From NCBI RefSeq assembly GCF_000744225.1, contig NZ_JQLN01000005.1:2255001-2319000 (forward strand): a stretch of DNA of 64,000 nucleotides, in the 5' to 3' direction. Origin of the DNA: Kitasatospora mediocidica KCTC 9733 (GTDB lineage Bacteria > Actinomycetota > Actinomycetes > Streptomycetales > Streptomycetaceae). Every line of letters begins with the position of its first letter. Within the stretch, counting starts at the first letter, position 1. A program made the position numbers and the translations under genes. The notes beneath the pieces were generated by a model. It was given only the letters and a program-made list of their open reading frames with translations, was not told where the DNA came from and did not search any database. This document shows positions 1 to 8,046 of the stretch, piece after piece.

Positions 1-50
1 ACAGCAAGAGGAGCACCCATCCGGGGGCGACCTGGTGCTTTTCTTGCTGT
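1..50. repeat. Imperfect 17-bp inverted repeat at the window edge
   Basis: Positions 1-17 (ACAGCAAGAGGAGCACC) are almost the reverse complement of 34-50 (GGTGCTTTTCTTGCTGT), with a 16-base spacer. The two mismatches become G-U pairs in a plus-strand transcript. It lies just downstream of the minus-strand helicase gene, where it could be a transcript end or an inverted repeat for element replication or excision. The window edge prevents a decision. Confidence 0.45.
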
Positions 51-71
51 TCAGCCGTGACCCGGAGTGGG

Positions 72-1547
72 TCAGTGCAGCGGGGGCTGCTGGAACGGGG
101 GCGTGACGGCCGGGCGCGCCATTTCGAGGTAGCGGCCCTCGAAGGTCCGGCCGGTGTCGATGAGCACACCCCGGGCCGCGAGAGTCGGTTGAAGGCGCTT
201 CAGCCGGTCGGACAGCACCTTGCCGGTGGTCGGCCACCCCTTGGGCAGCGGACGCAGTTCCTCGCCGCTGTAGACGCGGCTCAGGCACTGCAACCACTCG
301 GTGGACGTCATGCGCTGGGCCGCGCCTGGGGCGATGGTCTCGGCGTGCTTGAGGACGCTCTGCGCGAGGAGGTCGCCCTCGATCACGTCGTCGTTGAGGT
401 CGTCCAGGCTGGCCCGGTACGCGGGCAGCGCCCCGAAGCCGGTCGCGGCGTCGAGCTGCGCGCACAGGTGGGCGAAGTCAGCCATCCGCAGGTCGGTGGG
501 GGTCTCCGCGACGGCGGCCCGGACCTTGACGGTCAGATCGAGCAGCGAGCCGAGGACGACGGGCAGTACCTCGGCGTACTCCGCCCACAGCTCCGCCTCT
601 GTGCGCCTGACCCGGGGCCGCTCCAGGCGCAGTGGCAGGAGGCGTTCGGCGAGGTCGGGGCGGATGACGCCGACGTCGATGCCGGTCAGGAGCATGGGGC
701 GGCGGTAGCTGGTGCGGTGGACGTCGCCGTCGGTGAACAGGGCCCGCTTGACGCTCTCGGCGCCGGTGACGATGCAGCACATGGCGTCCGACAGTTCGGG
801 GGTCATGTGGCTCAGGTTGTCCAGGGCTGTGATCCATCCGGCGGCCACCGCCGTGATGAGGCTCTCCTCGTCCTTGGGGGCTCGGCGCAGGTCACCGCTC
901 ATGCCCTCGACCAGCCTCACCAGCATCCGCCCGCCGGTGGACTTGCCGGCGCCCTGCGGGCCGGTGAGGAACGGCGCCGGCACCGGAACGGACGGGCCGA
1001 GGCAGCCGACCAGCCACGCGAGGGCCAGGCACTCGGTCTGGGCGTTGGCGAAGTTGGTCAGCCTGAGCAGGAGGTCGATGCCCTTGCCGTCGGTGTCCTT
1101 GACCGGCAGAGGGAGTTCGCCGGTGAGCTGGGTGCGCTTCCAGCAGACCTCGCGCGGGTCGGGGGTGAGGATGTCCCAGCCGTTGGGGTGGATGCGGACG
1201 GACAGGCCGTCCGTGCGGCCGAGGTCCAGCCACGTCGCCCCGTCGAACCCGGGGGCCACGCGGATGTGGACGGGCTGCACGTCCTCGGTCAGGGCAAGTG
1301 CTTCGATCAAGTCCAGCGCCTCCTTGAGGGCGGTTCCGTTGAAGACGCCGCGCCCGTCCTTGAACAGGCCGACCATGAGTTCCTGGCGGTGGCTGCCCGT
1401 CGTGCCCTGGGAGCGGATCGGCCGGGCCACCGGGTGCCCGGTCCGTTGGGCGTAGACGGTGCCGTCGGCGGTGCGGAAGTACCGGAAGTGGGCCTGCGCG
1501 TACTCGGCGATGACCTCGCGGGCCGGGTTCTTCTCGTCCTCGGCCAC
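72..1547 (-). CDS. AICE replication helicase/ATPase paired with a primase-polymerase
   Basis: A 491-residue P-loop ATPase. The Walker A motif GPQGAGKST lies near the middle, followed by a Walker B-like WITALDNLS segment and an arginine-rich region typical of AAA+/D5-type plasmid and phage replication ATPases. The start is taken as GTG just after the stop of the upstream primase-polymerase gene (stop 1550-1552), so the two are probably translationally coupled, although no strong Shine-Dalgarno is visible. In many actinomycete integrative elements these two proteins replace RepSA as the replication initiation module. I infer that it unwinds the element DNA so the neighbouring Prim-Pol can prime it. 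The C-terminal ~120 residues resemble a winged-helix-like tail. Length and motifs support an intact gene. Confidence 0.8.
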   Translation of the reverse strand: MAEDEKNPAREVIAEYAQAHFRYFRTADGTVYAQRTGHPVARPIRSQGTTGSHRQELMVGLFKDGRGVFNGTALKEALDLIEALALTEDVQPVHIRVAPGFDGATWLDLGRTDGLSVRIHPNGWDILTPDPREVCWKRTQLTGELPLPVKDTDGKGIDLLLRLTNFANAQTECLALAWLVGCLGPSVPVPAPFLTGPQGAGKSTGGRMLVRLVEGMSGDLRRAPKDEESLITAVAAGWITALDNLSHMTPELSDAMCCIVTGAESVKRALFTDGDVHRTSYRRPMLLTGIDVGVIRPDLAERLLPLRLERPRVRRTEAELWAEYAEVLPVVLGSLLDLTVKVRAAVAETPTDLRMADFAHLCAQLDAATGFGALPAYRASLDDLNDDVIEGDLLAQSVLKHAETIAPGAAQRMTSTEWLQCLSRVYSGEELRPLPKGWPTTGKVLSDRLKRLQPTLAARGVLIDTGRTFEGRYLEMARPAVTPPFQQPPLH

Positions 1548-1549
1548 GG

Positions 1550-2404
1550 CTACATCCCCAGCCTGTGGACAGCGTTGCCCCATGCGTCGGCGCAGTGCCG
1601 TGCCGATTCGCCCTTGGCCTGCGCGGCGGTGAACAGCCGCTGCGTGTGTGCCTCGGTCAGGCACCCGCAGCGGCCGTGGGTCGAGAGCACGGCCAGGAAC
1701 GTCCCGTAGACGGTGGCGTGCACCGCACCGCCAGCCGCGGTGATGCGCTGCTCCGCCATGGCGATGCCCCGTTCGAGGTAGGCCGGGGTGCGGTGGGGGC
1801 ACGTCCCGCCCCGGGCCGCTGCGGGCACCGTGACGGCCTCAGAGCGGGCCGGGACGGGTTCCTTCACCAGCAGGGCCCGGACGGCGTCCGGCAGGGCCGT
1901 GAGGGGGCCTTCGCCGGGGCCGAGCCAACGGGCGTAGGACATCAGCGATTTGATGTCCACGCCGGGCCGCACCGCGTTGGCGGAGGGCATGGCGCCCCGG
2001 TAGATCCAGTGCTCGCCCCGGGTGGTGTACACGGTCCGGGGGGCGGGCAGGTTGGCGCGCGCCCAGGCGATGGCGTCCGCGTTATCGAGGTCGACGACGG
2101 TCAGGCCCGTGCCGCCGGGGTGGTAGGCCACCGCCGCCGCCTCGCGCCACGCCCGCTCCCATTGGCGGGAGGTGATGGCGCCGGGGCTGGTGGTGGCGGC
2201 GGCCCAGCCGTGGCACGGGGCCGGGCAGACGCAGGGGCCGGGGGTCTTCATGTTCGGCCGGCCGCCGCACGCGTTGTCCGCGCAGGTTCGGCAGTTGCCG
2301 AACGGCACCTTTCCGGCGCGCAGCGGCAGCACGGGAACGCCGACGGCCGCCAGGGAGAGAGCGGTGGTCAGGTGTTCTCCCCGGATGTGGGTCGGTTGGG
2401 TCAT
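1550..2404 (-). CDS. Bifunctional DNA primase/polymerase (Prim-Pol)
   Basis: A 284-residue protein with the archaeo-eukaryotic primase fold signature. A VVDLDN segment supplies the catalytic D-x-D, followed by a conserved His in TTRGEHWIYRG. A cysteine-rich insertion near residues 35-60 (CRTCADNACGG, then CVCPAPCHG) is typical of actinobacterial Prim-Pols and probably binds zinc. A second CxC-like segment lies in the C-terminal half. The ATG overlaps the stop of the preceding small zinc-ribbon gene (ATGA). With the downstream ATPase it forms the replication module of the element. Function is well supported by the family; the exact origin it acts on is unknown. Confidence 0.85.
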   Translation of the reverse strand: MTQPTHIRGEHLTTALSLAAVGVPVLPLRAGKVPFGNCRTCADNACGGRPNMKTPGPCVCPAPCHGWAAATTSPGAITSRQWERAWREAAAVAYHPGGTGLTVVDLDNADAIAWARANLPAPRTVYTTRGEHWIYRGAMPSANAVRPGVDIKSLMSYARWLGPGEGPLTALPDAVRALLVKEPVPARSEAVTVPAAARGGTCPHRTPAYLERGIAMAEQRITAAGGAVHATVYGTFLAVLSTHGRCGCLTEAHTQRLFTAAQAKGESARHCADAWGNAVHRLGM

Positions 2405-2628
2405 GCTGGGGGTCTCCAGTTCTCTAGAGCTGGTGCTGGATTGGCGGCGGCCCCGGTTCTTGCCGGAAGGGGGCCGCCGCTGTCGTTCATCGCGTTCTCG
2501 GCGCAGACCTTGTGCGAGGGCTTGCGCTGGTCGTCGCGAAGCGGGGTGGGTCTGCCGCACCAGCGGCACGGCAGGTCCCGGGTGCGGTCGAAGTGCCGTG
2601 CGTCGCGCCAGTCCAGGCCGGGCGCCAT
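2401..2628 (-). CDS. Small zinc-ribbon protein of the AICE replication region
   Basis: 75 residues with a Cys-x2-Cys pair (CRWCGRP) and a third Cys about 20 residues on (KVCAEN), the arrangement of a small zinc ribbon. The tail is Pro/Ala-rich and looks disordered. Its stop overlaps the Prim-Pol ATG, so it is part of the same transcript and is probably coupled to primase translation. Similar short Cys-containing proteins commonly precede Prim-Pol genes in Streptomyces elements. No function is assigned. Confidence 0.65.
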   Translation of the reverse strand: MAPGLDWRDARHFDRTRDLPCRWCGRPTPLRDDQRKPSHKVCAENAMNDSGGPLPARTGAAANPAPALENWRPPA

Positions 2629-2638
2629 GGGATTGCCG

Positions 2639-3100
2639 CTACTGGGCGGGGTGGTCCGGGTTTTTGGGCTTAGGCACCAGCAGGTGGGGGTTGGTGTGGT
2701 CCGCGCCGAGGATGCAGTCGGGCAGGTCGCACAGGGCGATGGGCGGCTGGGGCAGGGTTGGCGGGGGCTCGATGGGGGCGGTGAGGATCTGGTCGGCGAC
2801 GGCGACGGCGACGGCGAGTGCGTGGTCGTCGGCGGTGGTGGTCTCCAGCCAGTCGGCGATCAGCAGGCCGAGGGCGGGGTCCACGGTGGCGATCCACTGT
2901 CCGTGGGTGCGGTCCACGAAGGGCTGGATCCGCCCGCCGTTGGCGGATCCGTGGATCAGGGTGTGGTGACCCGCTTCGACGGTGCCGGATTCGGGGTGTC
3001 GCGTGCGGTAGACCCAGACGGGGCCGTGGGGCTGGGAGGCGGTGTTGGCGCGCTCTCGGAGGATCTGAGCGGCGGCTTGGAGCTGGTCGGCGGGGGTCAT
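2639..3100 (-). CDS. Hypothetical protein of the AICE (153 aa)
   Basis: Starts at ATG 3100. The N-terminal half begins with a short helix (MTPADQLQAAAQILRER) and is followed by aromatic and charged beta-like segments (VWVYRTRHPES, IQPFVDRTHGQW). The middle is a helix rich in Ala/Val and the end holds a Cys pair (ALCDLPDCI). Similar 140-160 residue proteins with an N-terminal helix and a WIATVDPALG-type segment are common accessory genes of Streptomyces conjugative elements, but I know of no role. It lies 10 bases upstream of the zinc-ribbon gene, in the same direction. Confidence 0.65.
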   Translation of the reverse strand: MTPADQLQAAAQILRERANTASQPHGPVWVYRTRHPESGTVEAGHHTLIHGSANGGRIQPFVDRTHGQWIATVDPALGLLIADWLETTTADDHALAVAVAVADQILTAPIEPPPTLPQPPIALCDLPDCILGADHTNPHLLVPKPKNPDHPAQ

Positions 3101-3135
3101 GGTGCGGCGCTCCTCGTGTCGGTTACGGCGCCCGG

Positions 3136-3414
3136 TCAGGCGGCGCGGCGGGCGGTGGGGAAGTCGATGACGGTGGCCAGCCGCACGGCCGGGGCGGGGG
3201 CGGCCTCGGGGGCGGGTTCGCGGTCGCCGGGCGGGGTTCCCTCGGGCCCGTCGGTGAGCTGCACGGCGCGTTCGGCGGCGCTCTCGTCGAGCATCCGCAT
3301 CACGGCGGCGGACTGGGCGCTGTCGCCCCGGGTGGCCACGGCGTAGACGGCGAGGCCGACCGCGCCGGGGCCGAACAGGACGGCGGCGGTCACGAGGTCG
3401 GTGGTGGCGCTCAC
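3136..3414 (-). CDS. Small single-pass membrane protein (92 aa)
   Basis: GTG start that overlaps the stop of the upstream gene (GTGA), with GGGAG about seven bases before it. The N-terminal 30 residues (TDLVTAAVLFGPGAVGLAVY) form one hydrophobic helix, followed by a charged, Pro/Glu-rich soluble tail. It may be a small membrane partner for transfer or spread (Spd-like), but only the topology is visible. Confidence 0.6.
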   Translation of the reverse strand: MSATTDLVTAAVLFGPGAVGLAVYAVATRGDSAQSAAVMRMLDESAAERAVQLTDGPEGTPPGDREPAPEAAPAPAVRLATVIDFPTARRAA

Positions 3415-3623
3415 ACTCGGCTCCCGGCACTGGCGAGCGAGAGAGCGTCCACGACGTCCGCGCCGAGCACGTTCAGGCGCTGCTCGATCGCGGCCCAGGA
3501 CGCGGGGTCGATGTGCATCAGCGCGGCGAGCGCTTCGGCCGGCCGGTGGTCGGCGGCGGCCTGAAGGGCCTCGCGGAAGTGGGTGGCGGCCAGCGGCCGG
3601 ATGCCGGGGACGGCGGTGGTCAT
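3411..3623 (-). CDS. Small hypothetical AICE protein (70 aa)
   Basis: The ATG at 3623 is preceded by AGAGGAA, which decides the start over the longer reading frame. All-alpha, 70 residues, no Cys, with an Ala-rich centre (REALQAAADHRPAEALAALMHI). Its stop is fused to the next GTG start (GTGA). It is the first gene after the palindromic gap that separates it from traB. Function unknown. Confidence 0.6.
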   Translation of the reverse strand: MTTAVPGIRPLAATHFREALQAAADHRPAEALAALMHIDPASWAAIEQRLNVLGADVVDALSLASAGSRV

Positions 3624-3743
3624 GGTGGTTCCTCTCCGATGGGCCCAGGGTGCGGGCGCGTCGCTGTCTGTCACGGGGAGGGAAAGGGTCGGGGGCCGGG
3701 GATGCCCACTACGGGCCCCGTTCGGGGCCGTCGCGGGCCACTT

Positions 3744-3841
3744 CCCTGCCTCCCTGGAACCCTGATCTGCGGTTATCCGCGCTGATCAGGGGCAGTGTGG
3801 GGGTTCAGGGAGGCGGGGAGGGAGAACTCCCTGCCTCCCTG
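3744..3841. repeat. Palindrome cluster between traB and the replication genes
   Basis: The 13-mer CCCTGCCTCCCTG occurs at 3744-3756 and again at 3829-3841, and its reverse complement with one mismatch (CAGGGAGGCGGGG) lies at 3806-3818. Nested inside is a hairpin, CCCTGATC at 3760-3767 with GATCAGGG at 3784-3791, with a further GCGG/CCGC pair around a TTAT loop. Such clusters in this position can be a replication origin, a cis-acting transfer locus (clt), or a terminator for traB. The 228-base gap holding it has no convincing gene. Confidence 0.6.
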
Positions 3842-3851
3842 ACGACTCCCT

Positions 3852-6104
3852 TTACGCAAAGTCACTCTCTGGGGCGTCGGCGGCGTCACTGTCCCGAGCG
3901 GTGAGGGCGGCGATGACCTTCGCGAGGGAGACGACCATCTGTCCGTCCGACTTGTACGGCGCGGCCCCGGCCGCCTCCAGCACTTGCTTGAGGTCGCCGA
4001 AGGTCCACTCGCGGTACTCGCCCGGGTTGGCGGCGGCCAGCCGCTGCAGCACCTCCTGCGTGCGGACCCGGGGCGCGTCGCCCAGGGCCTTGGCGATGTC
4101 CGCGAGCGCGTCCACCGCCTCACCCTCGGTGGTGGCCACGGTGGTCAGGGTGGTGACGCCGGCACGGCGGGCCTTGGCCCGGTCGGCAATCTCGGCGGCC
4201 CGCGCGCCGTCGATGAAGTGGGTGCGGATGGTGATGCTGCTCTGGCCGGGGGCGAGCTTCACTCCGTCCCCGGCGACGACCACAGTGCCCTTGTCCAGGC
4301 CCTGGCGGAGCTTGTGCGGGGCGGCGCCGCCGTCGATGGCCTTGTCCCCGAGGGCCATGCGGGCCTGCTCCTCGGTGCCCAGCACGAGTGAGGCCCGGAT
4401 GTGCGCGCCCTCGCGGACCAGCTTGGGCAGGTTCTCGTTCGTCGGGTCCTGCGTCCCCTCCCACAAGGTGACGTTCACCGCGCGGCCCTGGTTGTGGATC
4501 TTGCGGACCGCCATGTAGTAGCGGCTGGTGGCCTTCGTCCCGCCGTACGGCCGCTTGTCGTCCCCGACGGCCGGGCACATGAACGCCACCTGCGCTTCGT
4601 CGACCAGGCCGACGATGGGGTGGAAGCGGGGGTCGGTGCGGGCCATGTCCCGCGTGACGCCGTCGGTGGCGCCGGACTGCTCCAGCAGGACCAGGCGCCG
4701 TTCCATCTCCCGGACCATGTCCTCCAGCATCTCGGTGGCGTCGATGACGTGGTCATCGGTTGGCCCCTGGATCAGGACGGTGGCCAGGCCGTCGAACATC
4801 CGCCAGTCCCCGACGCCCTTGAGGTCGGCGATGCGGAACTCCACGCTGCTGTCCAGCGCCAGCCACAGCGCCAACGCCCGCAGCGAGGCGGTCTTGCCCT
4901 GGTTCGACAGCCCGGTGATCAGCAGGTGGCGCTGAAGCAGGCTCAGCGCCGCCGCGTCCCCGCGCAGATCCTGCCCCCACGGGGCCCGGCCGTTGTACAG
5001 GTCGGCGCTCAGGTCGGGGTCGATGACCAGCGGGGAGAGGCCGATCGGCTCGTCCAGTGCCCCCGAGTCGGCGATCCACAGCCGCACCGTGCGAGCGGCC
5101 TGCGGGATCGAGATGAACACCTCGTGCTCGTGCCGGTTCAGGTTCTCAGCGAGCTTGCGCCGCCGCTTCTGCACCTCATCCGTCGACACCCCCGACGGCA
5201 GCGTGACGTCCACCTCGACCCCGCACCCGGCGATCCGGATCGGACCGAGCATCCCCGCCCCCGCGTCCCCCATCTCCCGGATCGCGGCCCGCAGCTGAGC
5301 GACCCCGAGGTCGCGCAGCGCGGTGACCACGACGGACGGAGTGATCGGCGCGTCGGACGTGCTGCGGTCGGCGGCGGGCAGCGTCCAGGCGGGCGCGGCC
5401 TGACGCTGCCTGCCGACGGCCCACATGCCCAGCAGGCCAAGCCAGGGGCCGACGGCCAGCAGCGGGCCCCACACGATGCTGACGAACACCACCGCCCACC
5501 GGATCACCTCGATCACGGTCATCACCGGCGCCACGACGTCGGCGATGTTCTTCTCAGCGATCGCCAGCGCCACCCCGAGCAACAGCAGCCCGCCCGTAGT
5601 AGCCGCAGTACCGACCGCAGCGCTCTTGGCCAGGTGCTGAGGAGCCCTCAGCAGGTCCATGCGGCGCTGGTGACGGGCACTGCGGAACGCCGCCGCCCGC
5701 ATCTCCCACTCAAGGGCCACCTCATGCTGGCCGGCCGCCTCGGCGGTGCGCATCATCCGCTCGTAGCGGGCGGTGCTGCGCCCGTCCCAGGCGCGGCGGG
5801 CGAGGATGGTGCCACCGGCCAGCACGTAGGCGCTGTGCCGGACGGTGAGTTGGGCGGTGGTGCGGGTGCGGTCGTGGGCGAGCAGCACCCGCACCGCGCG
5901 GCGGCCCCGCACCCACACCGGAGCGGCCGGCAGGCCGGGGCGGTCGAGCGAGGGAAGGACGATGCCCTCGATCGCCTCGCCCGGCGGGACGGCGTCCACC
6001 GGGCCGGTGCCGAGCGCGGGTGTGGTGCGGGCGGCCCGGGCCTTGTCCAGGTCCACGACCACGCCGCCGGGGTTGTGCGGGTTGGGCTGATGGGGCTGGT
6101 TCAC
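3852..6104 (-). CDS. TraB-type FtsK/SpoIIIE DNA translocase for conjugation
   Basis: 750 residues. The start is GTG at 6104, chosen because GAAGGAA lies seven bases upstream. Domains: a charged soluble N-terminus, two to three membrane helices between about residues 165 and 235 (GLLLLGVALAIA, WAVVFVSIVWGPLLAV, WLGLLGMWAVG), then a RecA-like motor with Walker A GLSNQGKTAS and Walker B-like IVGLVDEAQVAF, and a C-terminal winged-helix segment. In Streptomyces, TraB alone moves double-stranded DNA between mycelial compartments as a hexamer that reads 8-bp repeats through its C-terminal winged helix. This is the main conjugation gene of the element. The downstream palindrome cluster may contain its recognition locus. 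Confidence 0.88.
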   Translation of the reverse strand: MNQPHQPNPHNPGGVVVDLDKARAARTTPALGTGPVDAVPPGEAIEGIVLPSLDRPGLPAAPVWVRGRRAVRVLLAHDRTRTTAQLTVRHSAYVLAGGTILARRAWDGRSTARYERMMRTAEAAGQHEVALEWEMRAAAFRSARHQRRMDLLRAPQHLAKSAAVGTAATTGGLLLLGVALAIAEKNIADVVAPVMTVIEVIRWAVVFVSIVWGPLLAVGPWLGLLGMWAVGRQRQAAPAWTLPAADRSTSDAPITPSVVVTALRDLGVAQLRAAIREMGDAGAGMLGPIRIAGCGVEVDVTLPSGVSTDEVQKRRRKLAENLNRHEHEVFISIPQAARTVRLWIADSGALDEPIGLSPLVIDPDLSADLYNGRAPWGQDLRGDAAALSLLQRHLLITGLSNQGKTASLRALALWLALDSSVEFRIADLKGVGDWRMFDGLATVLIQGPTDDHVIDATEMLEDMVREMERRLVLLEQSGATDGVTRDMARTDPRFHPIVGLVDEAQVAFMCPAVGDDKRPYGGTKATSRYYMAVRKIHNQGRAVNVTLWEGTQDPTNENLPKLVREGAHIRASLVLGTEEQARMALGDKAIDGGAAPHKLRQGLDKGTVVVAGDGVKLAPGQSSITIRTHFIDGARAAEIADRAKARRAGVTTLTTVATTEGEAVDALADIAKALGDAPRVRTQEVLQRLAAANPGEYREWTFGDLKQVLEAAGAAPYKSDGQMVVSLAKVIAALTARDSDAADAPESDFA

Positions 6105-6204
6105 TGGTGGTTCCTTCCTCACAGAGATGTGCGGGTGGAGCCCCGGGGCGGCCGGTCAGCTTGCCGGCAGGAGCGGCCGCCCCGGGGTGCGCGAGGGCTG
6201 GGGG

Positions 6205-6432
6205 TCAGCGGAAGGTCTTGCGGATGCCGCCGGCGTTGTCGCCCGCGATGTAGGTGGTGCCGTTGCCGGTGATGACGGGGGCGCTGTTGTGGACGTGGAC
6301 GTCGCCCTGCTTCACGTTCTCGGTGCCGCTGTGGACGTCGCCGTGGATGGTGACGTCGCGGGCCTGGATGAGCATGCCGTTCACGTTGGAGCTGGCACTG
6401 TTGCTGACCTCGGAGCGGTTCTTCTTACCCAT
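6205..6432 (-). CDS. Small protein with a RHIM/BASS-like amyloid motif
   Basis: 75 residues, ATG at 6432 with AGGAGA nine bases upstream. The central segment NVNGMLIQARDVTIHGDVHS follows the pattern (G)xVxQAxxVxxHGxVH seen at the N-termini of many actinobacterial NLR-like and protease signalling proteins and compared by others to RHIM/BASS prion-forming motifs. A second beta-rich Asn/Gly segment follows (VITGNGTTYIAGDNAGG). The protein has no other domain. It lies directly upstream of traB on the same strand. The motif is seen in the sequence; amyloid or signalling function is inference. Confidence 0.65.
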   Translation of the reverse strand: MGKKNRSEVSNSASSNVNGMLIQARDVTIHGDVHSGTENVKQGDVHVHNSAPVITGNGTTYIAGDNAGGIRKTFR

Positions 6433-6494
6433 GTCGGTTCTCCTGCTTGCAAGTTGGATGCTCGGGGTTGCACTGGTCCTGGTGGCGGGTGGGG

Positions 6495-6737
6495 TCAGCC
6501 GAAGAACAACTTGCCCAGGCCGCCCTGGCCCTTGGCCTTCTTGACCGCCGCGTAGGTCTCGACCTCGGCCTCGAAGCGGGCGGCGGCCTTCTTGCTGTAG
6601 GCGGTCTCCAGCGCGTTGGTCTTGAGGATGGCGGCGGCGTCGGGGTCGAAGGCGACGGCGCGGCGGCGGCCGACCTCGGTGCTGACGGCGTCGCTGACCT
6701 CGGCGTCGGAGGGGGACTTGCGGTCGCGGTTGAACAT
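6495..6737 (-). CDS. Small helical hypothetical protein (80 aa)
   Basis: A short charged N-terminus (MFNRDRKSPSDAEVSDAV) is followed by an Ala/Lys-rich helical segment (YSKKAAARFEAEVETYAAVKK) and a Gly-rich end with GLGKLFFG. No Cys or membrane segment. It lies between the RHIM-like peptide gene and the RapZ-like gene in the same co-directional block and is found only in an element context here. No function recognised. Confidence 0.55.
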   Translation of the reverse strand: MFNRDRKSPSDAEVSDAVSTEVGRRRAVAFDPDAAAILKTNALETAYSKKAAARFEAEVETYAAVKKAKGQGGLGKLFFG

Positions 6738-6754
6738 GGTGGTGGCCTGGCCTT

Positions 6755-7147
6755 TCAGCGGTTGACGACGGGCTTGGCGAGGTCGCGGTGCGCGACGGAG
6801 ACGCTCAAGTCGAACTCGGCACTGGAGAGTAGGAGTTGGAGTTCCAGGGCGACGCTGGCGGCACGGTGGCGGCCGCCCGCGCAGCCGGTGGCGACGATCA
6901 GGGGCCGTGCGGTGGCGCTGGGGCCGAGGCGGTAGGCCGCGACGGCGGCGGCCGTCGCCCGTACCAGTTCGGCGATGCCGGGGGTGGCGGCGACGGTGTC
7001 GCGCACGGCCTGGTCGTGCGCGGTCAGATGGCGCAGTTCGGGGCTGATGTGCGGGTCGCGGAAGTGGTGGCGCAGGTCCAGCACGATGTGTGCGGTGGGC
7101 GGTTCGCCGTGCAGGTAGCCGAACGAGAGGATCTCGACGTCGGGCAT
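6755..7147 (-). CDS. RapZ C-terminal-domain protein
   Basis: 130 residues that match the C-terminal half of RapZ (RNase adapter / nucleotide-binding YvcJ family) without its N-terminal kinase-like half. Visible motifs are DLRHHFRDPH near residue 25, ATGCAGGRHRAASVA near residue 85 and the terminal VAHRDLAKPVV. In RapZ this domain senses glucosamine-6-phosphate or binds RNA; free-standing copies are frequent in Streptomyces plasmids and integrative elements with no established role. ATG at 7147. Conservation of the GCxGGxHR motif suggests ligand binding is kept. Confidence 0.75.
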   Translation of the reverse strand: MPDVEILSFGYLHGEPPTAHIVLDLRHHFRDPHISPELRHLTAHDQAVRDTVAATPGIAELVRATAAAVAAYRLGPSATARPLIVATGCAGGRHRAASVALELQLLLSSAEFDLSVSVAHRDLAKPVVNR

Positions 7148-7172
7148 CGGATGGTCCTTCCGGGGCTGGTGG

Positions 7173-7622
7173 CTAGGCGGAGGCGATGAGGACGGCGGCG
7201 GTCTCGAAGGCGTGGTGCCAGGCCTGGTCGAGGGCGTAGGCGCCGTTCATGCCGTGGTCGGTGAGCCGGACGAAGTTGGCCTTGCCGGTGGCGTCGGCCA
7301 GCTTGCGCAGCGGGTCGCGCCGGTCGGCGACGTAGTGCGTCACGGCGGAGAGCATCAGGGCGGCGGCCACCGGGCCCGGGCGCAGCCGGATGCCGAGCAG
7401 AGCGGTCCCGCCGAGCAGGGCGGCGGCTTGGGTGGCGGTGTAGGTGGCGACGTGGGCGGCGCAGGCGCGGCGGCCGGCCGCGCTGGACTGGCCCTCGGTG
7501 TGGTCGTGCTGGCCCTTGACACGGGCCTGGTGGTCGCTCTGGATCCAGTGGTCGGCGACGTCGGCAGCAGCGCGGAGCAGGGCGTAGGCGGCGGCGAAGC
7601 GGGCAGCGCGGGCGGTGTTCAC
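7173..7622 (-). CDS. Membrane-associated AICE protein (149 aa), possible Spd function
   Basis: GTG start at 7622 with AGGAGC upstream. The N-terminal part carries conserved His and Asp residues (DVADHWIQSDHQA). Two hydrophobic segments follow (ATQAAALLGGTALLGI and PVAAALMLSAVTHYVAD), and then a His-rich soluble end (LTDHGMNGAYALDQAWHHAFE). The spaced His/Asp resemble small DUF3307-like membrane proteins. In AICEs such genes downstream of the DUF2637 gene often serve intramycelial spread, but that role is inferred from position only. Confidence 0.6.
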   Translation of the reverse strand: MNTARAARFAAAYALLRAAADVADHWIQSDHQARVKGQHDHTEGQSSAAGRRACAAHVATYTATQAAALLGGTALLGIRLRPGPVAAALMLSAVTHYVADRRDPLRKLADATGKANFVRLTDHGMNGAYALDQAWHHAFETAAVLIASA

Positions 7623-7665
7623 GGCAGCTCCTGTAACAGGGTTGCGGTGCAGGAAAGTTGGGGGT

Positions 7666-8046
7666 TCAGGCGGCGATCTGAATGCTGTCGGCGCAGGGCA
7701 GGCAGGTGCCGTACCGGGTCGGCAGGACGTATCCGGCGTCGCGGTGGCACTGCGGGCAGGTGCGCCGGGCGAGGTTGGCCTTCGCCAGTGCCGCCGCCCG
7801 GCCCGGGGTCATCGGCCGGACGGGCTTGGCGAGGTCGGCGCGGTAGAGGTAAGCGGCTCGGACGCCGCCCTTGCTGCGGCGGGAAGCCCACAGGATCTGA
7901 GCGGCCACTTGCTGCCCGCCCGGGCGCAGGCCATGGGCGCGCAACTGGCGGCGGGTCAGGTAGCCGTCGGGGGCCATCCGCCAGGGGAAGGTGGGGATGC
8001 CCCCGAACCGGGACCCGTCCGGGTCCCAGAACCGTGGGCGGCCCAT
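7666..8046 (-). CDS. Zinc-ribbon protein with basic helix (RRQ-type, 126 aa)
   Basis: A Trp/Arg-rich N-terminus (TRRQLRAHGLRPGGQQVAAQI) precedes a C-terminal zinc ribbon with two Cys-x2-Cys pairs, CPQCHRD and CLPCADS. This RRQL...Cys4 architecture is widespread in Streptomyces elements next to DUF2637 genes. The ATG overlaps the stop of the DUF2637 gene (TGATG), which indicates translational coupling. DNA or RNA binding is likely from the Cys4 and basic residues, but unproven. Confidence 0.65.
   Translation of the reverse strand: MGRPRFWDPDGSRFGGIPTFPWRMAPDGYLTRRQLRAHGLRPGGQQVAAQILWASRRSKGGVRAAYLYRADLAKPVRPMTPGRAAALAKANLARRTCPQCHRDAGYVLPTRYGTCLPCADSIQIAA

Noticed and set aside
56..66. TraB recognition repeat (GACCCGGA)
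   Set aside because: One copy of this 8-mer is present near 58, but TraB loci need several copies in tandem; a single GC-rich octamer is expected by chance.
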